DNA of 12,852 nucleotides, taken from contig JAVBYA010000359.1 in assembly GCA_030824295.1 (NCBI GenBank), positions 1 to 12,852 on the forward strand. Reading direction: 5' to 3'. Both the position numbers and the translations under genes were made by a program. Shown here piece after piece: positions 7,648-12,852 of the stretch. Under the pieces are notes generated by a model. The model was not told the DNA's origin, searched no databases, and worked only from the letters and a program-made list of their open reading frames with translations. Within the stretch, counting starts at the first letter, position 1. Each line of letters opens with the position of its first letter. Source of the stretch: Bacteroidota bacterium. Lineage in GTDB: Bacteria > Bacteroidota > Ignavibacteria > UBA10030 > UBA8401.

Positions 7648-7673
7648 TGAGTGGTCCGGCAAAGGACCGCTCA
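7648..7673 (-). terminator. Hairpin after the holin-like gene, no U-run
   Basis: TGAGTGGTCC (7648-7657) pairs with GGACCGCTCA (7664-7673) as a 10-bp stem with one G-U-type position and a GGCAAA loop. It begins 9 bases after the holin-like stop codon. The downstream leader toward the tube gene is CA-rich and has no U-run. Confidence 0.6.
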
Positions 7674-7682
7674 CCGATGGAT

Positions 7683-7865
7683 CTATTTCAGTGCGACCGG
7701 CTGTTTGGTCACGATCCGGAGGATCACGTTGATCACTGCCAGGATCCCCAGCATCGTCTCCGGATCCAGCGTCGGGATGCCGATGAGGGGACCGATGAAG
7801 GTCCAGAGCAGCGTGATGATGTTCGTCCAGAAGGTCTTCGATGCGTACCAGAGTTTGGTATCCAT
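7683..7865 (-). CDS. Alternative short form of the holin-like protein (60 aa)
   Basis: In-frame internal start of the holin-like gene reading MDTKLWYASKTFW. AAGGAG precedes the ATG by 5 bases, a stronger site than that of the long form. It contains both predicted membrane helices and lacks the Pro-rich cytoplasmic extension. Dual-start holins (as in lambda S) make an effector and an inhibitor; whether that applies here is inference. The short form could also be the only real product. Confidence 0.5.
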   Translation of the reverse strand: MDTKLWYASKTFWTNIITLLWTFIGPLIGIPTLDPETMLGILAVINVILRIVTKQPVALK

Positions 7866-8060
7866 GGTGTCTCCTTTGAAGTAGTTAAGAATATCGTTCG
7901 ACATATTGGTCCTGATCCATTCAAGGATCAGTGTGGGCCATCCGACCTTGGTCACGATCGGCGGCGCCGGTATTTCCGGGACCGGTGTAACGGTGGTGCT
8001 GGGCTTCCGGATCGGTGATTGCTTAAGACCTTCCGGTTCAATGGGATGTATCGTCTGCAT
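7683..8060 (-). CDS. Holin-like membrane protein, possible dual start
   Basis: The 125-aa form starts at an ATG that overlaps the endolysin stop (TAATG), with GGAAG five bases upstream. Residues 1-40 are polar and Pro-rich; residues about 77-95 (FWTNIITLLWTFIGPLIGI) and 102-117 (TMLGILAVINVILRIV) are predicted membrane helices. The segment YASKTFWTNI with a later INVILR and a Thr/Lys end resembles small two-helix phage holins. Residue 66 is an in-frame Met preceded by an excellent SD (AAGGAG, 5-base spacing), so a 60-aa form starting at 7865 is at least as likely to be made. Next to the M15 peptidase gene it is the best holin candidate. The function of the long N-terminal extension is unknown. 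Confidence 0.72.
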   Translation of the reverse strand: MQTIHPIEPEGLKQSPIRKPSTTVTPVPEIPAPPIVTKVGWPTLILEWIRTNMSNDILNYFKGDTMDTKLWYASKTFWTNIITLLWTFIGPLIGIPTLDPETMLGILAVINVILRIVTKQPVALK

Positions 8061-8392
8061 TATTTCTTCCGTGCATTGAATTCGATGTGATAGTGTTCGT
8101 TGTCCGTTCCCCGCTTCTCCAGGAGCACATCATAGTTGCGGCCGGAGAGACGCTTCTTCAGCTCAGCGAGGATCTGATCTTTCTGCAACTCGCTGAGGTT
8201 CTTACTGCGCAGATCCAGTGCATAGTCCGAATAGTGATAGCTGTTCACACCATGCGTTGAATCGTTCGCGCTCGTGATCACCGGGACTGTCTCCACCGCG
8301 AACTTGTTCCACACTTCCACGATGATCGGGAGAATGAAAACGATCTCCGGAGTGAGCCGTTTGAACCGGACGGTTTCTTTCAGTGCGATCAT
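8060..8392 (-). CDS. M15-type peptidoglycan peptidase (probable endolysin)
   Basis: A compact 110-aa protein matching the metal-dependent M15 D-Ala-D-Ala carboxypeptidase/L-Ala-D-Glu endopeptidase fold, which cuts peptide bonds in peptidoglycan. Visible signature: SYHYSDYALDL (51-61), corresponding to the SxHxxGxAxD zinc motif with His53 and Asp60 as ligands, and EHYHIEF (99-105) carrying the catalytic Glu99 and third ligand His102. The usual Gly of the first motif is Asp56 here. There is no signal peptide and no cell-wall-binding domain, consistent with a small endolysin released by a holin. It sits between two small membrane protein genes, overlapping both (ATGA upstream, TAATG downstream), which forms a lysis cassette. 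A short N-terminal segment (1-35) precedes the core. Confidence 0.85.
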   Translation of the reverse strand: MIALKETVRFKRLTPEIVFILPIIVEVWNKFAVETVPVITSANDSTHGVNSYHYSDYALDLRSKNLSELQKDQILAELKKRLSGRNYDVLLEKRGTDNEHYHIEFNARKK

Positions 8393-8601
8393 GAGTGCTC
8401 ACCTCTGCTGATGTCCACCAGTTCATCGATGCGTTTGCGGACATACTTCATGTCATCGGCGATCGGAGTGACGGTTTTATCGATCGCAGAGTTCATTTCT
8501 TCCCTGGTCGGCCGCTGAGAGACAAAGGAGACGAAAGCGATAACTGCTCCCAAGAGTCCGAACACGGCTATGATGATGGCGACTGCATCCATGGTAATCA
8601 T
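8389..8601 (-). CDS. Small single-pass membrane protein of the lysis cassette
   Basis: A 70-aa protein with one strong N-terminal membrane helix (about residues 5-28, VAIIIAVFGLLGAVIAFVSFV) followed by a charged, helical, probably coiled-coil tail. It overlaps the endolysin start by four bases (ATGA). I chose the ATG at 8601 because AGGG lies 5 bases upstream; a longer frame from a GTG at 8661 would begin inside the 8642-8672 hairpin and adds a non-hydrophobic N-terminus. A second ATG at 8592 is also possible. It may be a holin, an antiholin or an inner-membrane spanin-like factor; the sequence does not decide. Confidence 0.65.
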   Translation of the reverse strand: MITMDAVAIIIAVFGLLGAVIAFVSFVSQRPTREEMNSAIDKTVTPIADDMKYVRKRIDELVDISRGEHS

Positions 8602-8641
8602 TGGAACCCTATCGTGGATTTTCGTTCTGTGATTCAGTAGA

Positions 8642-8672
8642 GCCCTGCAGAAGTTACTCACCGCTGCAGGGC
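8642..8672 (-). terminator. Hairpin after the secreted-protein gene, no U-run
   Basis: GCCCTGCAG (8642-8650) pairs perfectly with CTGCAGGGC (8664-8672), a 9-bp GC-rich stem with a 13-base loop, beginning 9 bases after the TAA of the secreted-protein gene. No U-run follows on the leftward transcript. Confidence 0.6.
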
Positions 8673-8681
8673 GATGGATCG

Positions 8682-9197
8682 TTACTCCGGATCTTTACGC
8701 GGCACATAGAGCGTCACCTCGCTCACAGTGTCCGATCGGTTCTTGTTCCCGTTACCGCTTGTCCCTCCAGCTGAGGAGAGCCGATACGAATGACATTTCC
8801 GTCCATTGAAGTCAATCGTTCCGATCTGAGACGTTTCGGTCGAATCCCGCACGATCAATGTATCGATGTTCACCCAGGTCGAATCACCATAGTTTCCCTG
8901 GATGATGTGGGTGACGTAGGGAGTCCCTGCAGCCGAGACGTTCCGGTACCGGTAGTGGACCGGATAGCTCGTGAAGCTCTCTCCCTGGTATCCGGAGAGC
9001 TGAAAAGGAGTGCTCGTGTAGGTCGTGAGCGTGCTGTCGATCGATCCATTGAATCGGATGGACTTCCCTGCGTTCTCATCCGAATAGATGTCATCGGCAT
9101 TGTAGATGGTCCATCCCTGGCCGAAAGCAGGAGTGAGCGCTGCCATGATGATCACCATGAAGATGATCAAGGGCGATGTTTTGAAGAGTTGTCTCAT
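8682..9197 (-). CDS. Secreted beta-rich protein of unknown function
   Basis: A 171-aa protein with a clear Sec-type signal peptide: MRQLFK, a hydrophobic core (LIIFMVIIMAAL) and a likely cut near residue 26-27 (AFGQ). There is no lipobox Cys. The mature part is beta-rich and full of Ser, Thr, Tyr and Asn, with a single Cys (in RKCHSY), ending VSEVTLYVPRKDPE. I do not recognise the family. A signal peptide on a gene directly after the capsid gene is unusual for a virion part, so it may be a periplasmic or surface protein made late in infection or by the lysogen, such as a superinfection-exclusion factor or a lysis-associated protein; this is inference. GAGG sits 5-6 bases before the ATG. It is flanked by 3' hairpins on both sides, so its expression could be set apart from its neighbours. 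Confidence 0.75.
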   Translation of the reverse strand: MRQLFKTSPLIIFMVIIMAALTPAFGQGWTIYNADDIYSDENAGKSIRFNGSIDSTLTTYTSTPFQLSGYQGESFTSYPVHYRYRNVSAAGTPYVTHIIQGNYGDSTWVNIDTLIVRDSTETSQIGTIDFNGRKCHSYRLSSAGGTSGNGNKNRSDTVSEVTLYVPRKDPE

Positions 9198-9239
9198 TGG
9201 TCCCTCAAGAATGTGTGATATGATGATGAATTTCTTTCA

Positions 9240-9272
9240 CTCCCCGCTGATCATCGAAGGATCAGCGGGGAG
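9240..9272 (-). terminator. Strong hairpin after the major capsid gene, no U-run
   Basis: CTCCCCGCTGATC (9240-9252) pairs perfectly with GATCAGCGGGGAG (9260-9272), a 13-bp stem around an ATCGAAG loop. It starts 10 bases after the capsid stop. Neither strand has a following T-run, so a 3'-stabilising or processing role, or partial termination, is more likely than a full intrinsic terminator. Confidence 0.7.
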
Positions 9273-9282
9273 GCAAAGCATT

Positions 9283-10254
9283 CTACAGCCGGATGCGCGA
9301 CATGCGGCGGACCGCATTGCGGCGGAGCACTGCCAGGTTCGCGAAGATCTCCAACCGCGCCACACCGGAGGGGAGCTGGCTGGTCTCGGCGAAGTCCTGG
9401 AACAGGAACCCGCTGTTCGAGGTGAAAGCGGCGCCGGTATGTTCCGCGAAGCGCACAACATAGAGCGAGGTGCAATCGCTGTTCGTGCCGTCGCTCTCGG
9501 TCTGGGAGATCGCCGTGGTCGGCAATTCGATGAGCGGCTTCCCGTCGAAGGTCTTCACCTTCGTTCCGAACGTGGTCGTGCTCTCACCGGCCGCGCCGAG
9601 GCGCTTGCCGATTGTGGTGAGACGCGCTGACAGGTTCGAGTTCACCATGATCGCGTTCGCTCCCGGAACCTGAGCGATGAGCTTCATGAGCGATTCCACG
9701 AACGCGTTCTGGTTCGCTTCGGTGTCCAGCTTCAGAGCGAGCTGGGAGTTCATCGCTGCGATGTCGGAGGTGGAGAATCCGAACCGGCTGGTCTGTCCGG
9801 CCGCGTTCGCATCCTTCACGAACTCACTGAAGCCGAGCATGCGGTATTTCCCGCCGCCGTTGGTCGTGTCGGTTCCTACGAATGATTCGTCCTGGAACTC
9901 CTCGGCGATACCCAGGGCTTCCACCTTGAGCTGTGCGTCGTAGAAGTTCTTGAGTCCCTGCGGAGCGGTGACGCCGCGCTTCACATCCTGGATACGGACG
10001 TTGTCCACGGACACTTCGCGGGAGAACAAGCGGAGCTTGCGGGGCGAAACATCCGGTGCAGCTGCCGTACGATTGGCGGTATCGCCTTCGTTGCGGATAC
10101 CGGAGCCGGATTTGGTCTCACGGCCGGTGGCCAGCAGATGGTCGGAGGCTTCCTCCTGGAATTCCGCAATCTGCAGGATCGGTGCGGTTTCGATCATAGC
10201 GGACAACAGTCCGGCCGCACGATCGTTGAGCTGGGAAATCTGTGCTATGTTCAT
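9283..10254 (-). CDS. Major capsid protein (HK97-like fold, by resemblance)
   Basis: A 323-aa protein directly downstream of the scaffold gene, the standard place of the major capsid protein. The pattern is that of the compact HK97-fold coat proteins of the epsilon15 gp7 type: a short N-terminal helix (NDRAAGLLSAMIETAPILQI), then a Ser/Gly-rich arm (GSGIRNEGDTANRTAAAP), then LFSREVSVDNVRIQDV, a long acidic/helical spine region (KVEALGIAEEFQDESFVG), and a C-terminal beta segment (SGVARLEIFANLAVLRRNAV). No protease domain or export signal is present. The start has AAGGAG about 10 bases upstream, overlapping the stop of the scaffold gene. A strong 3' hairpin follows, fitting a highly expressed mRNA. 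The family match is by eye; role confidence is high from synteny. Confidence 0.85.
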   Translation of the reverse strand: MNIAQISQLNDRAAGLLSAMIETAPILQIAEFQEEASDHLLATGRETKSGSGIRNEGDTANRTAAAPDVSPRKLRLFSREVSVDNVRIQDVKRGVTAPQGLKNFYDAQLKVEALGIAEEFQDESFVGTDTTNGGGKYRMLGFSEFVKDANAAGQTSRFGFSTSDIAAMNSQLALKLDTEANQNAFVESLMKLIAQVPGANAIMVNSNLSARLTTIGKRLGAAGESTTTFGTKVKTFDGKPLIELPTTAISQTESDGTNSDCTSLYVVRFAEHTGAAFTSNSGFLFQDFAETSQLPSGVARLEIFANLAVLRRNAVRRMSRIRL

Positions 10255-10269
10255 GGTGTCTGGTTCTCC

Positions 10270-10836
10270 TTAATTATTGGATGATTGTGCTAACACGTTC
10301 TTGAGGATGCCCTGGTTCACTGATCCCAGGGGACCCTTCACTTTGTCTCCGCCGCCTTCGTCACCTTCGTTCTTTCCGTCCTTGTTCGGATCCGGTTTGA
10401 AGTTCTTATCCACCGGTGCATCCTTCACCCACTCTTCTGCAGCGGTGACATCTGCCTCAGCATACTTCTTCAGCCACTCCTCTTTCGCCTTCACGATCTT
10501 TCCTTCCTTGAGCGCCTTCGCCACCAGGTCCGCGACCTTCTGAGTTTTGTCCTTCGTTGCCTGGTCCTGCTGCAGCTTCACTGCCTTCTCCCGCTCGGTC
10601 CGCTCCGCGTTCAACGTATCGATCAGCGTCTTGTTCTGCTGACCCAAGATCGTCACCTGGCTGTTCAGCGCTTCGACGATCTGCTTCAGCGCGGGATCCG
10701 TGATCTTCGAAGGATCGATGGGGGCCGGAGCCGGTTTGTCCAGTTCGAGCTTGTCCAGCTCCTTACTCACGGATTCGAGTTTATCATCCGGAATGAGTCC
10801 GAGTGATTTCAGCAGTGCGAGAAGTTTGTCTTTCAT
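10270..10836 (-). CDS. Capsid scaffold-like protein (Mu I/Z type C-terminal domain)
   Basis: A 188-aa charged protein placed directly before the major capsid gene. Residues about 50-105 are helical and Gln/Lys/Glu-rich (probable coiled coil); residues 105-145 (VADLVAKALKEGKIVKAKEEWLKKYAEAD) resemble the scaffold region of Mu-type protease/scaffold proteins, where a short helix ending GKI precedes an Asp/Ala-rich helix. The C-terminal tail is Lys/Glu/Gly-rich and disordered-looking. I chose the ATG at 10836 because TAAGGAG lies 4 bases upstream; the frame extends to 10935, but that extension crosses palindromic promoter-like DNA. There is no protease domain here, so if capsid maturation uses a protease it is encoded elsewhere. 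It scaffolds procapsid assembly and is expected to be lost or cleaved. Confidence 0.75.
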   Translation of the reverse strand: MKDKLLALLKSLGLIPDDKLESVSKELDKLELDKPAPAPIDPSKITDPALKQIVEALNSQVTILGQQNKTLIDTLNAERTEREKAVKLQQDQATKDKTQKVADLVAKALKEGKIVKAKEEWLKKYAEADVTAAEEWVKDAPVDKNFKPDPNKDGKNEGDEGGGDKVKGPLGSVNQGILKNVLAQSSNN

Positions 10837-10896
10837 GGTGCTCCTTAAAAAGTTGTTCATCAATGACGGGAGCAAGTTACATCGTGTGAAGTCCGG

Positions 10897-10930
10897 AAAA
10901 ATGTCACCGGTACCGGTACCCATTTTTTTT
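10897..10930. promoter_or_regulatory. Palindromic candidate operator between divergent units
   Basis: ACCGGTACCGGT (10906-10917) is a perfect 12-bp palindrome and GGTACCGGTACC (10909-10920) a second, overlapping one, because the core is ACCGGT repeated. They sit inside an outer inverted repeat AAAAATG (10897-10903) and CATTTTT (10921-10927), followed by a T8 run (10923-10930). It lies between the leftward scaffold gene and the rightward connector gene. Shared control of both units by a dimeric regulator is plausible. A hairpin with a U-run reading rightward is an alternative view. Confidence 0.5.
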
Positions 10931-10968
10931 GACATCGATATTTTACCTTTGCAGCAGACTTTAGGAGG
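10928..10968 (+). promoter_or_regulatory. Possible promoter and strong SD of the rightward unit
   Basis: AGGAGG (10963-10968) lies six bases before the ATG at 10975 and decides that start. Upstream, TACCTTTG (10944-10951) matches the TAnnTTTG -7 element of Bacteroidetes-type promoters, but the nearest TTG (10929-10931) is only 12 bases away, shorter than usual. TTGACA (10929-10934) matches a sigma-70 -35 box but has no good -10 at 16-18 bases. The promoter call is therefore weak; the SD is firm. Confidence 0.35.
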
Positions 10969-10974
10969 ATCACA

Positions 10975-11370
10975 ATGTCATTCATCAATACAGAAATATT
11001 GAAAGCGTTCGTTTCAGACGAAGGTTTTCTTGTCAAGGATACGGTCGATGGTTTGAATGAAGCGATCGCGCAGGCTGATGAGATCATCTATCAAAAGACA
11101 GGGATCTCGGCGCCGGAGGATCCGGCAACTGCGAACGCTTATCTGAGGAATATCGCCTGCGCTCTTGTGGTGTGGTTCACATCAGGGATGCAGGGAAAGT
11201 TGGAGGAACAGGAAGTCAATCGCCGGAAGAAAATGTATGACGATGCGATCGGTGCGCTGGATGCGATCCAGTCCGGCAGTGCTCCGCTGCGCGACAACAC
11301 CGGGACCGTTGTCTCTTCCGGACCGGAAAAATATTTCGCTACCACTCAACGACTGACGAGCCCACTATGA
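10975..11370 (+). CDS. Head-tail connector-like protein (gp36/DUF1320-like)
   Basis: A 131-aa protein beginning the rightward unit. Residues about 20-95 form a helical bundle (LNEAIAQADEIIYQKTGI, NAYLRNIACALVVWF, EVNRRKKMYDDAIGALDAI) that resembles, by eye, the Mu gp36 / DUF1320 family of head-tail connector proteins, which dock on the portal ring. The C-terminal 30 residues are polar (RDNTGTVVSSGPEKYF). It has a strong AGGAGG SD and overlaps the next gene by four bases (ATGA). Family assignment is by pattern and by the neighbouring gp37-like gene. Confidence 0.68.
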   Translation: MSFINTEILKAFVSDEGFLVKDTVDGLNEAIAQADEIIYQKTGISAPEDPATANAYLRNIACALVVWFTSGMQGKLEEQEVNRRKKMYDDAIGALDAIQSGSAPLRDNTGTVVSSGPEKYFATTQRLTSPL

Positions 11371-11804
11371 TCACACCTGATATTGCAGCTGCAGCTGTCC
11401 GGGAAGTTCTCCTGGCAAACAAAGAATCGATCGGCATCAAGTATGCGGAAGTTCTTTCCGAGGATATGGATTCCAAACCGCTGCGTCCGCCGTACGCCGG
11501 CGTGATCGCGGACTTCGAGGATGAGAGCCAGCAGGAGACCGGCGATTCGGTGCAGATCGATGTCCCGGTGGAAATCAAGATCCTCTGCAGCTCCGGAGAG
11601 CACAAGAAGGCATCGCTTGCATTCCAAGAAGCATTCGCGATCGCGACCAAGGTCATCACTCATGCGAAGACCACGCTCACAACAGACGAAGGTGAATTCA
11701 CACTGATGCTTCGGAAGCGTCCGTTCACGATCATCCGGAACGCTGCAGACCAATGTGTCATCCAGGCGAACCTATATTATTTCATCGGCGCGATCGGAGA
11801 ATAG
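11367..11804 (+). CDS. Putative tail completion/terminator protein (gp37-like)
   Basis: A 145-aa protein overlapping the connector gene by four bases (ATGA). It has the size, the acidic N-terminal region and the beta strand pattern (VDVPVEIKILCSS-type segment, then long helix ASLAFQEAFAIATKVITHA) expected of gp37/DUF1834-like or tail terminator proteins that cap the tail tube and join it to the head. The C-terminal strand is NLYYFIGAIGE. I do not see a catalytic motif or membrane helix. Paired with a gp36-like gene, as in Mu-type phages, this is the most likely role; it could instead be a small tail tube neck protein. Confidence 0.6.
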   Translation: MITPDIAAAAVREVLLANKESIGIKYAEVLSEDMDSKPLRPPYAGVIADFEDESQQETGDSVQIDVPVEIKILCSSGEHKKASLAFQEAFAIATKVITHAKTTLTTDEGEFTLMLRKRPFTIIRNAADQCVIQANLYYFIGAIGE

Positions 11805-11806
11805 AC

Positions 11807-12304
11807 ATGCCAAAAACATCTATACCGGAACGAAAGAAGATCTTGAAACTCCACAGAGACGGATTCAACATCCAGGAGATCATGGATGAGATGAACCTCT
11901 CGTACTTCAAAGTGTATAATGTGATCCAGGGGAGAGTAAAAACGGGATACAGTCATCGATCCGACAAAGGCCTCTCTCGGAAGGTGAAGGATGACGAGAG
12001 ACTCTTGGAGCAGGTGGATCTCTCCAGCTTCAATGATGTCCATGACTTCATGGAACATCAGATCGTTCTCATTGCACGTTCGATGAACAAGACCAAGCTC
12101 GGCGCCGAGGAGCGCCTGAAGATGGTGAAGGACATCTCATCGATGCAGAAGAACCTTCAGGCACTCAAGCTGGAGAAGCATCTGCAGAACATCGATGCGG
12201 TGCTCCTCGCAAGGATCGTTCGCCGGTTCGATCCCAAACTCACCGATGATGACATCATCCGGATTGTGAAAGAGGAACAGACCAAGATCGCGAAGGAATC
12301 ATGA
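11807..12304 (+). CDS. Helix-turn-helix protein, probable small terminase subunit
   Basis: A 165-aa protein lying directly before the large terminase. Residues about 8-42 are a helix-turn-helix (KKILKLHRDGFNIQEIMDEM, then LSYFKVYNVIQGR), typical of small terminase subunits that recognise phage DNA at the packaging start and recruit the motor. The rest is helical and charged (VHDFMEHQIVLIARS, then SMQKNLQALKLEKHL), fitting ring oligomerisation. I chose the ATG at 11807 because GGAGA lies six bases upstream and the frame begins two bases after the preceding stop; an upstream start at 11753 would add 18 residues overlapping the tail-terminator gene. Its TGA overlaps the terL ATG (ATGA). Confidence 0.75.
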   Translation: MPKTSIPERKKILKLHRDGFNIQEIMDEMNLSYFKVYNVIQGRVKTGYSHRSDKGLSRKVKDDERLLEQVDLSSFNDVHDFMEHQIVLIARSMNKTKLGAEERLKMVKDISSMQKNLQALKLEKHLQNIDAVLLARIVRRFDPKLTDDDIIRIVKEEQTKIAKES

Positions 12305-12852
12305 AGAAAGCATTCAGCACATCAGACATACTTCTGCAGCAGCTGGAGGACCAGCGCCGCGCCAATCTCGAAGCGGTTGGAAAGAAGCAGCAGGAAGAGC
12401 TGCGGCGCGAGATCGAAAAGCAGATGCAGATAGTCATGCCATTCTCAGAGAAGGAGCGGACCGCGCACGCTGTCACCGAACGACTGAAGCGATCGGCGGC
12501 CGACTTCTTCTTCTGGGATGCTACTTACTTCCCTCCGGAGATGTATGATGAGTATTTCCCTCCTGGATGGTTTCACCAGGAGATCGTCCGCATCATGGAC
12601 CTCAAGGATAAGAAGGCGCACGTTCTCCATGGGCCCCGCGACAGCGCAAAGACCGGTACAGCGAAGAAGAAGTTCCTCTACAACTTCCTTCACGGTATCC
12701 GGCACTATCAGCTCATCGGCTCCGAGACCTTGGCTCCCGCGCAGACTTCCATTGTGGATATGCTGCAGCTACTGGAGAGCAATGAACGGCTGAAACACGA
12801 TTACAAACTGCAGTGGAATGAAGCATCGTCCGAGAATCTTTTTGCTCGGTCC
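12301..12852 (+). CDS. terL: Terminase large subunit, N-terminal part (cut by window end)
   Basis: 184 residues without a stop, running off the right edge. The N-terminal 45 residues are helical and Gln/Glu-rich. A Walker A motif GPRDSAKT (111-118) and the following helix (AKKKFLYNFLHGI) fit the ATPase motor that drives DNA into the capsid; downstream, LIGSETLAPAQTSIVDML (about 138-155) is typical of TerL. An aromatic stretch (FFFWDATYFPPEMYDEYFPPGW, split here as FFFWDATYF and EYFPPGW) precedes the ATPase core. Walker B, the catalytic Glu and the nuclease domain are outside the window. The ATG overlaps the small terminase stop by four bases. Only the ATPase half can be judged. Confidence 0.93.
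   Translation, partial: MKKAFSTSDILLQQLEDQRRANLEAVGKKQQEELRREIEKQMQIVMPFSEKERTAHAVTERLKRSAADFFFWDATYFPPEMYDEYFPPGWFHQEIVRIMDLKDKKAHVLHGPRDSAKTGTAKKKFLYNFLHGIRHYQLIGSETLAPAQTSIVDMLQLLESNERLKHDYKLQWNEASSENLFARS

Noticed and set aside
8602..8661. GTG start at 8661 for the small membrane protein
   Set aside because: The start falls in the loop of the 8642-8672 hairpin, has no SD and adds a polar N-terminus ahead of the membrane helix.
10929..10934. TTGACA as a sigma-70 -35 box
   Set aside because: No acceptable -10 hexamer lies 16-18 bases downstream, so I kept it only as a weak part of the promoter entry.
10837..10935. Upstream extension of the scaffold gene to a start at 10935
   Set aside because: It reads through the palindromes and promoter-like DNA, has no SD, and the inner ATG at 10836 has a clear TAAGGAG.
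11753..11806. Upstream start for the small terminase candidate
   Set aside because: It overlaps the preceding gene by about 50 bases and lacks an SD; ATG 11807 has GGAGA at good spacing.
1..12852. CRISPR array, tRNA, rRNA, integrase or antiphage defence genes
   Set aside because: No regularly spaced repeats of CRISPR type, no tRNA-like cloverleaf noticed, and all plausible genes are accounted for by phage structure, packaging or lysis.

Overview
The window is part of a tailed-phage genome or prophage. It holds a nearly complete head, lysis and tail gene cluster, with base composition close to half GC by eye. Nothing in it is a host housekeeping gene. Strong Shine-Dalgarno (SD) sequences precede many genes and TGA is used as an ordinary stop, so the host is a bacterium with the standard code. 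I cannot name the host. A long tape measure (910 aa), a tail tube protein and the absence of a sheath gene beside the tube suggest a long, non-contractile tail (siphovirus-like). Several head and connector genes resemble, by eye, the Mu-type morphogenesis set (gp36-, gp37- and scaffold-like).

Layout. A 138-bp divergent intergenic region (10837-10974) with palindromes separates two transcription units. The rightward unit (10975 to the window end) encodes a gp36/DUF1320-like head-tail connector, a gp37-like tail-completion protein, a helix-turn-helix probable small terminase and the N-terminal 184 residues of the large terminase, which is cut by the window edge. The leftward unit (10836 down to 162) encodes, in order: scaffold, major capsid protein, a secreted beta-rich protein of unknown role, a lysis cassette (small membrane protein, M15 peptidase, holin-like protein with a possible internal start), tail tube, a second tail-tube paralogue fused to a LamG/concanavalin-like domain, a small acidic protein, a tail assembly chaperone with a probable -1 frameshift extension, the tape measure, a tail-tip/hub candidate and a tail protein ending in an FN3-like domain.

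The leftward unit has two styles. From 9283 to 7088 four of the gaps contain a strong hairpin just after a stop codon, none followed by a U-run. From 5889 to 162 the genes are chained by ATGA, TGATG or TAATG overlaps, which suggests translational coupling. This could let capsid and tube be made in excess while tail-tip and chaperone proteins are made at lower coupled levels.

Most notable points: (1) a tandem pair of paralogous tail tube proteins, one carrying a C-terminal LamG domain, whose SD can be paired by sequence on either side of it; (2) a T9 slippery run with an open -1 frame giving a 209-aa chaperone fusion; (3) repeated U-less 3' hairpins; (4) an internal SD and ATG in the holin-like gene that would give two isoforms; (5) a signal-peptide protein between capsid and lysis genes; (6) a 22-bp-period direct repeat at the left edge that looks like a transposase-binding end, either of an IS21-type element or of a transposable phage.
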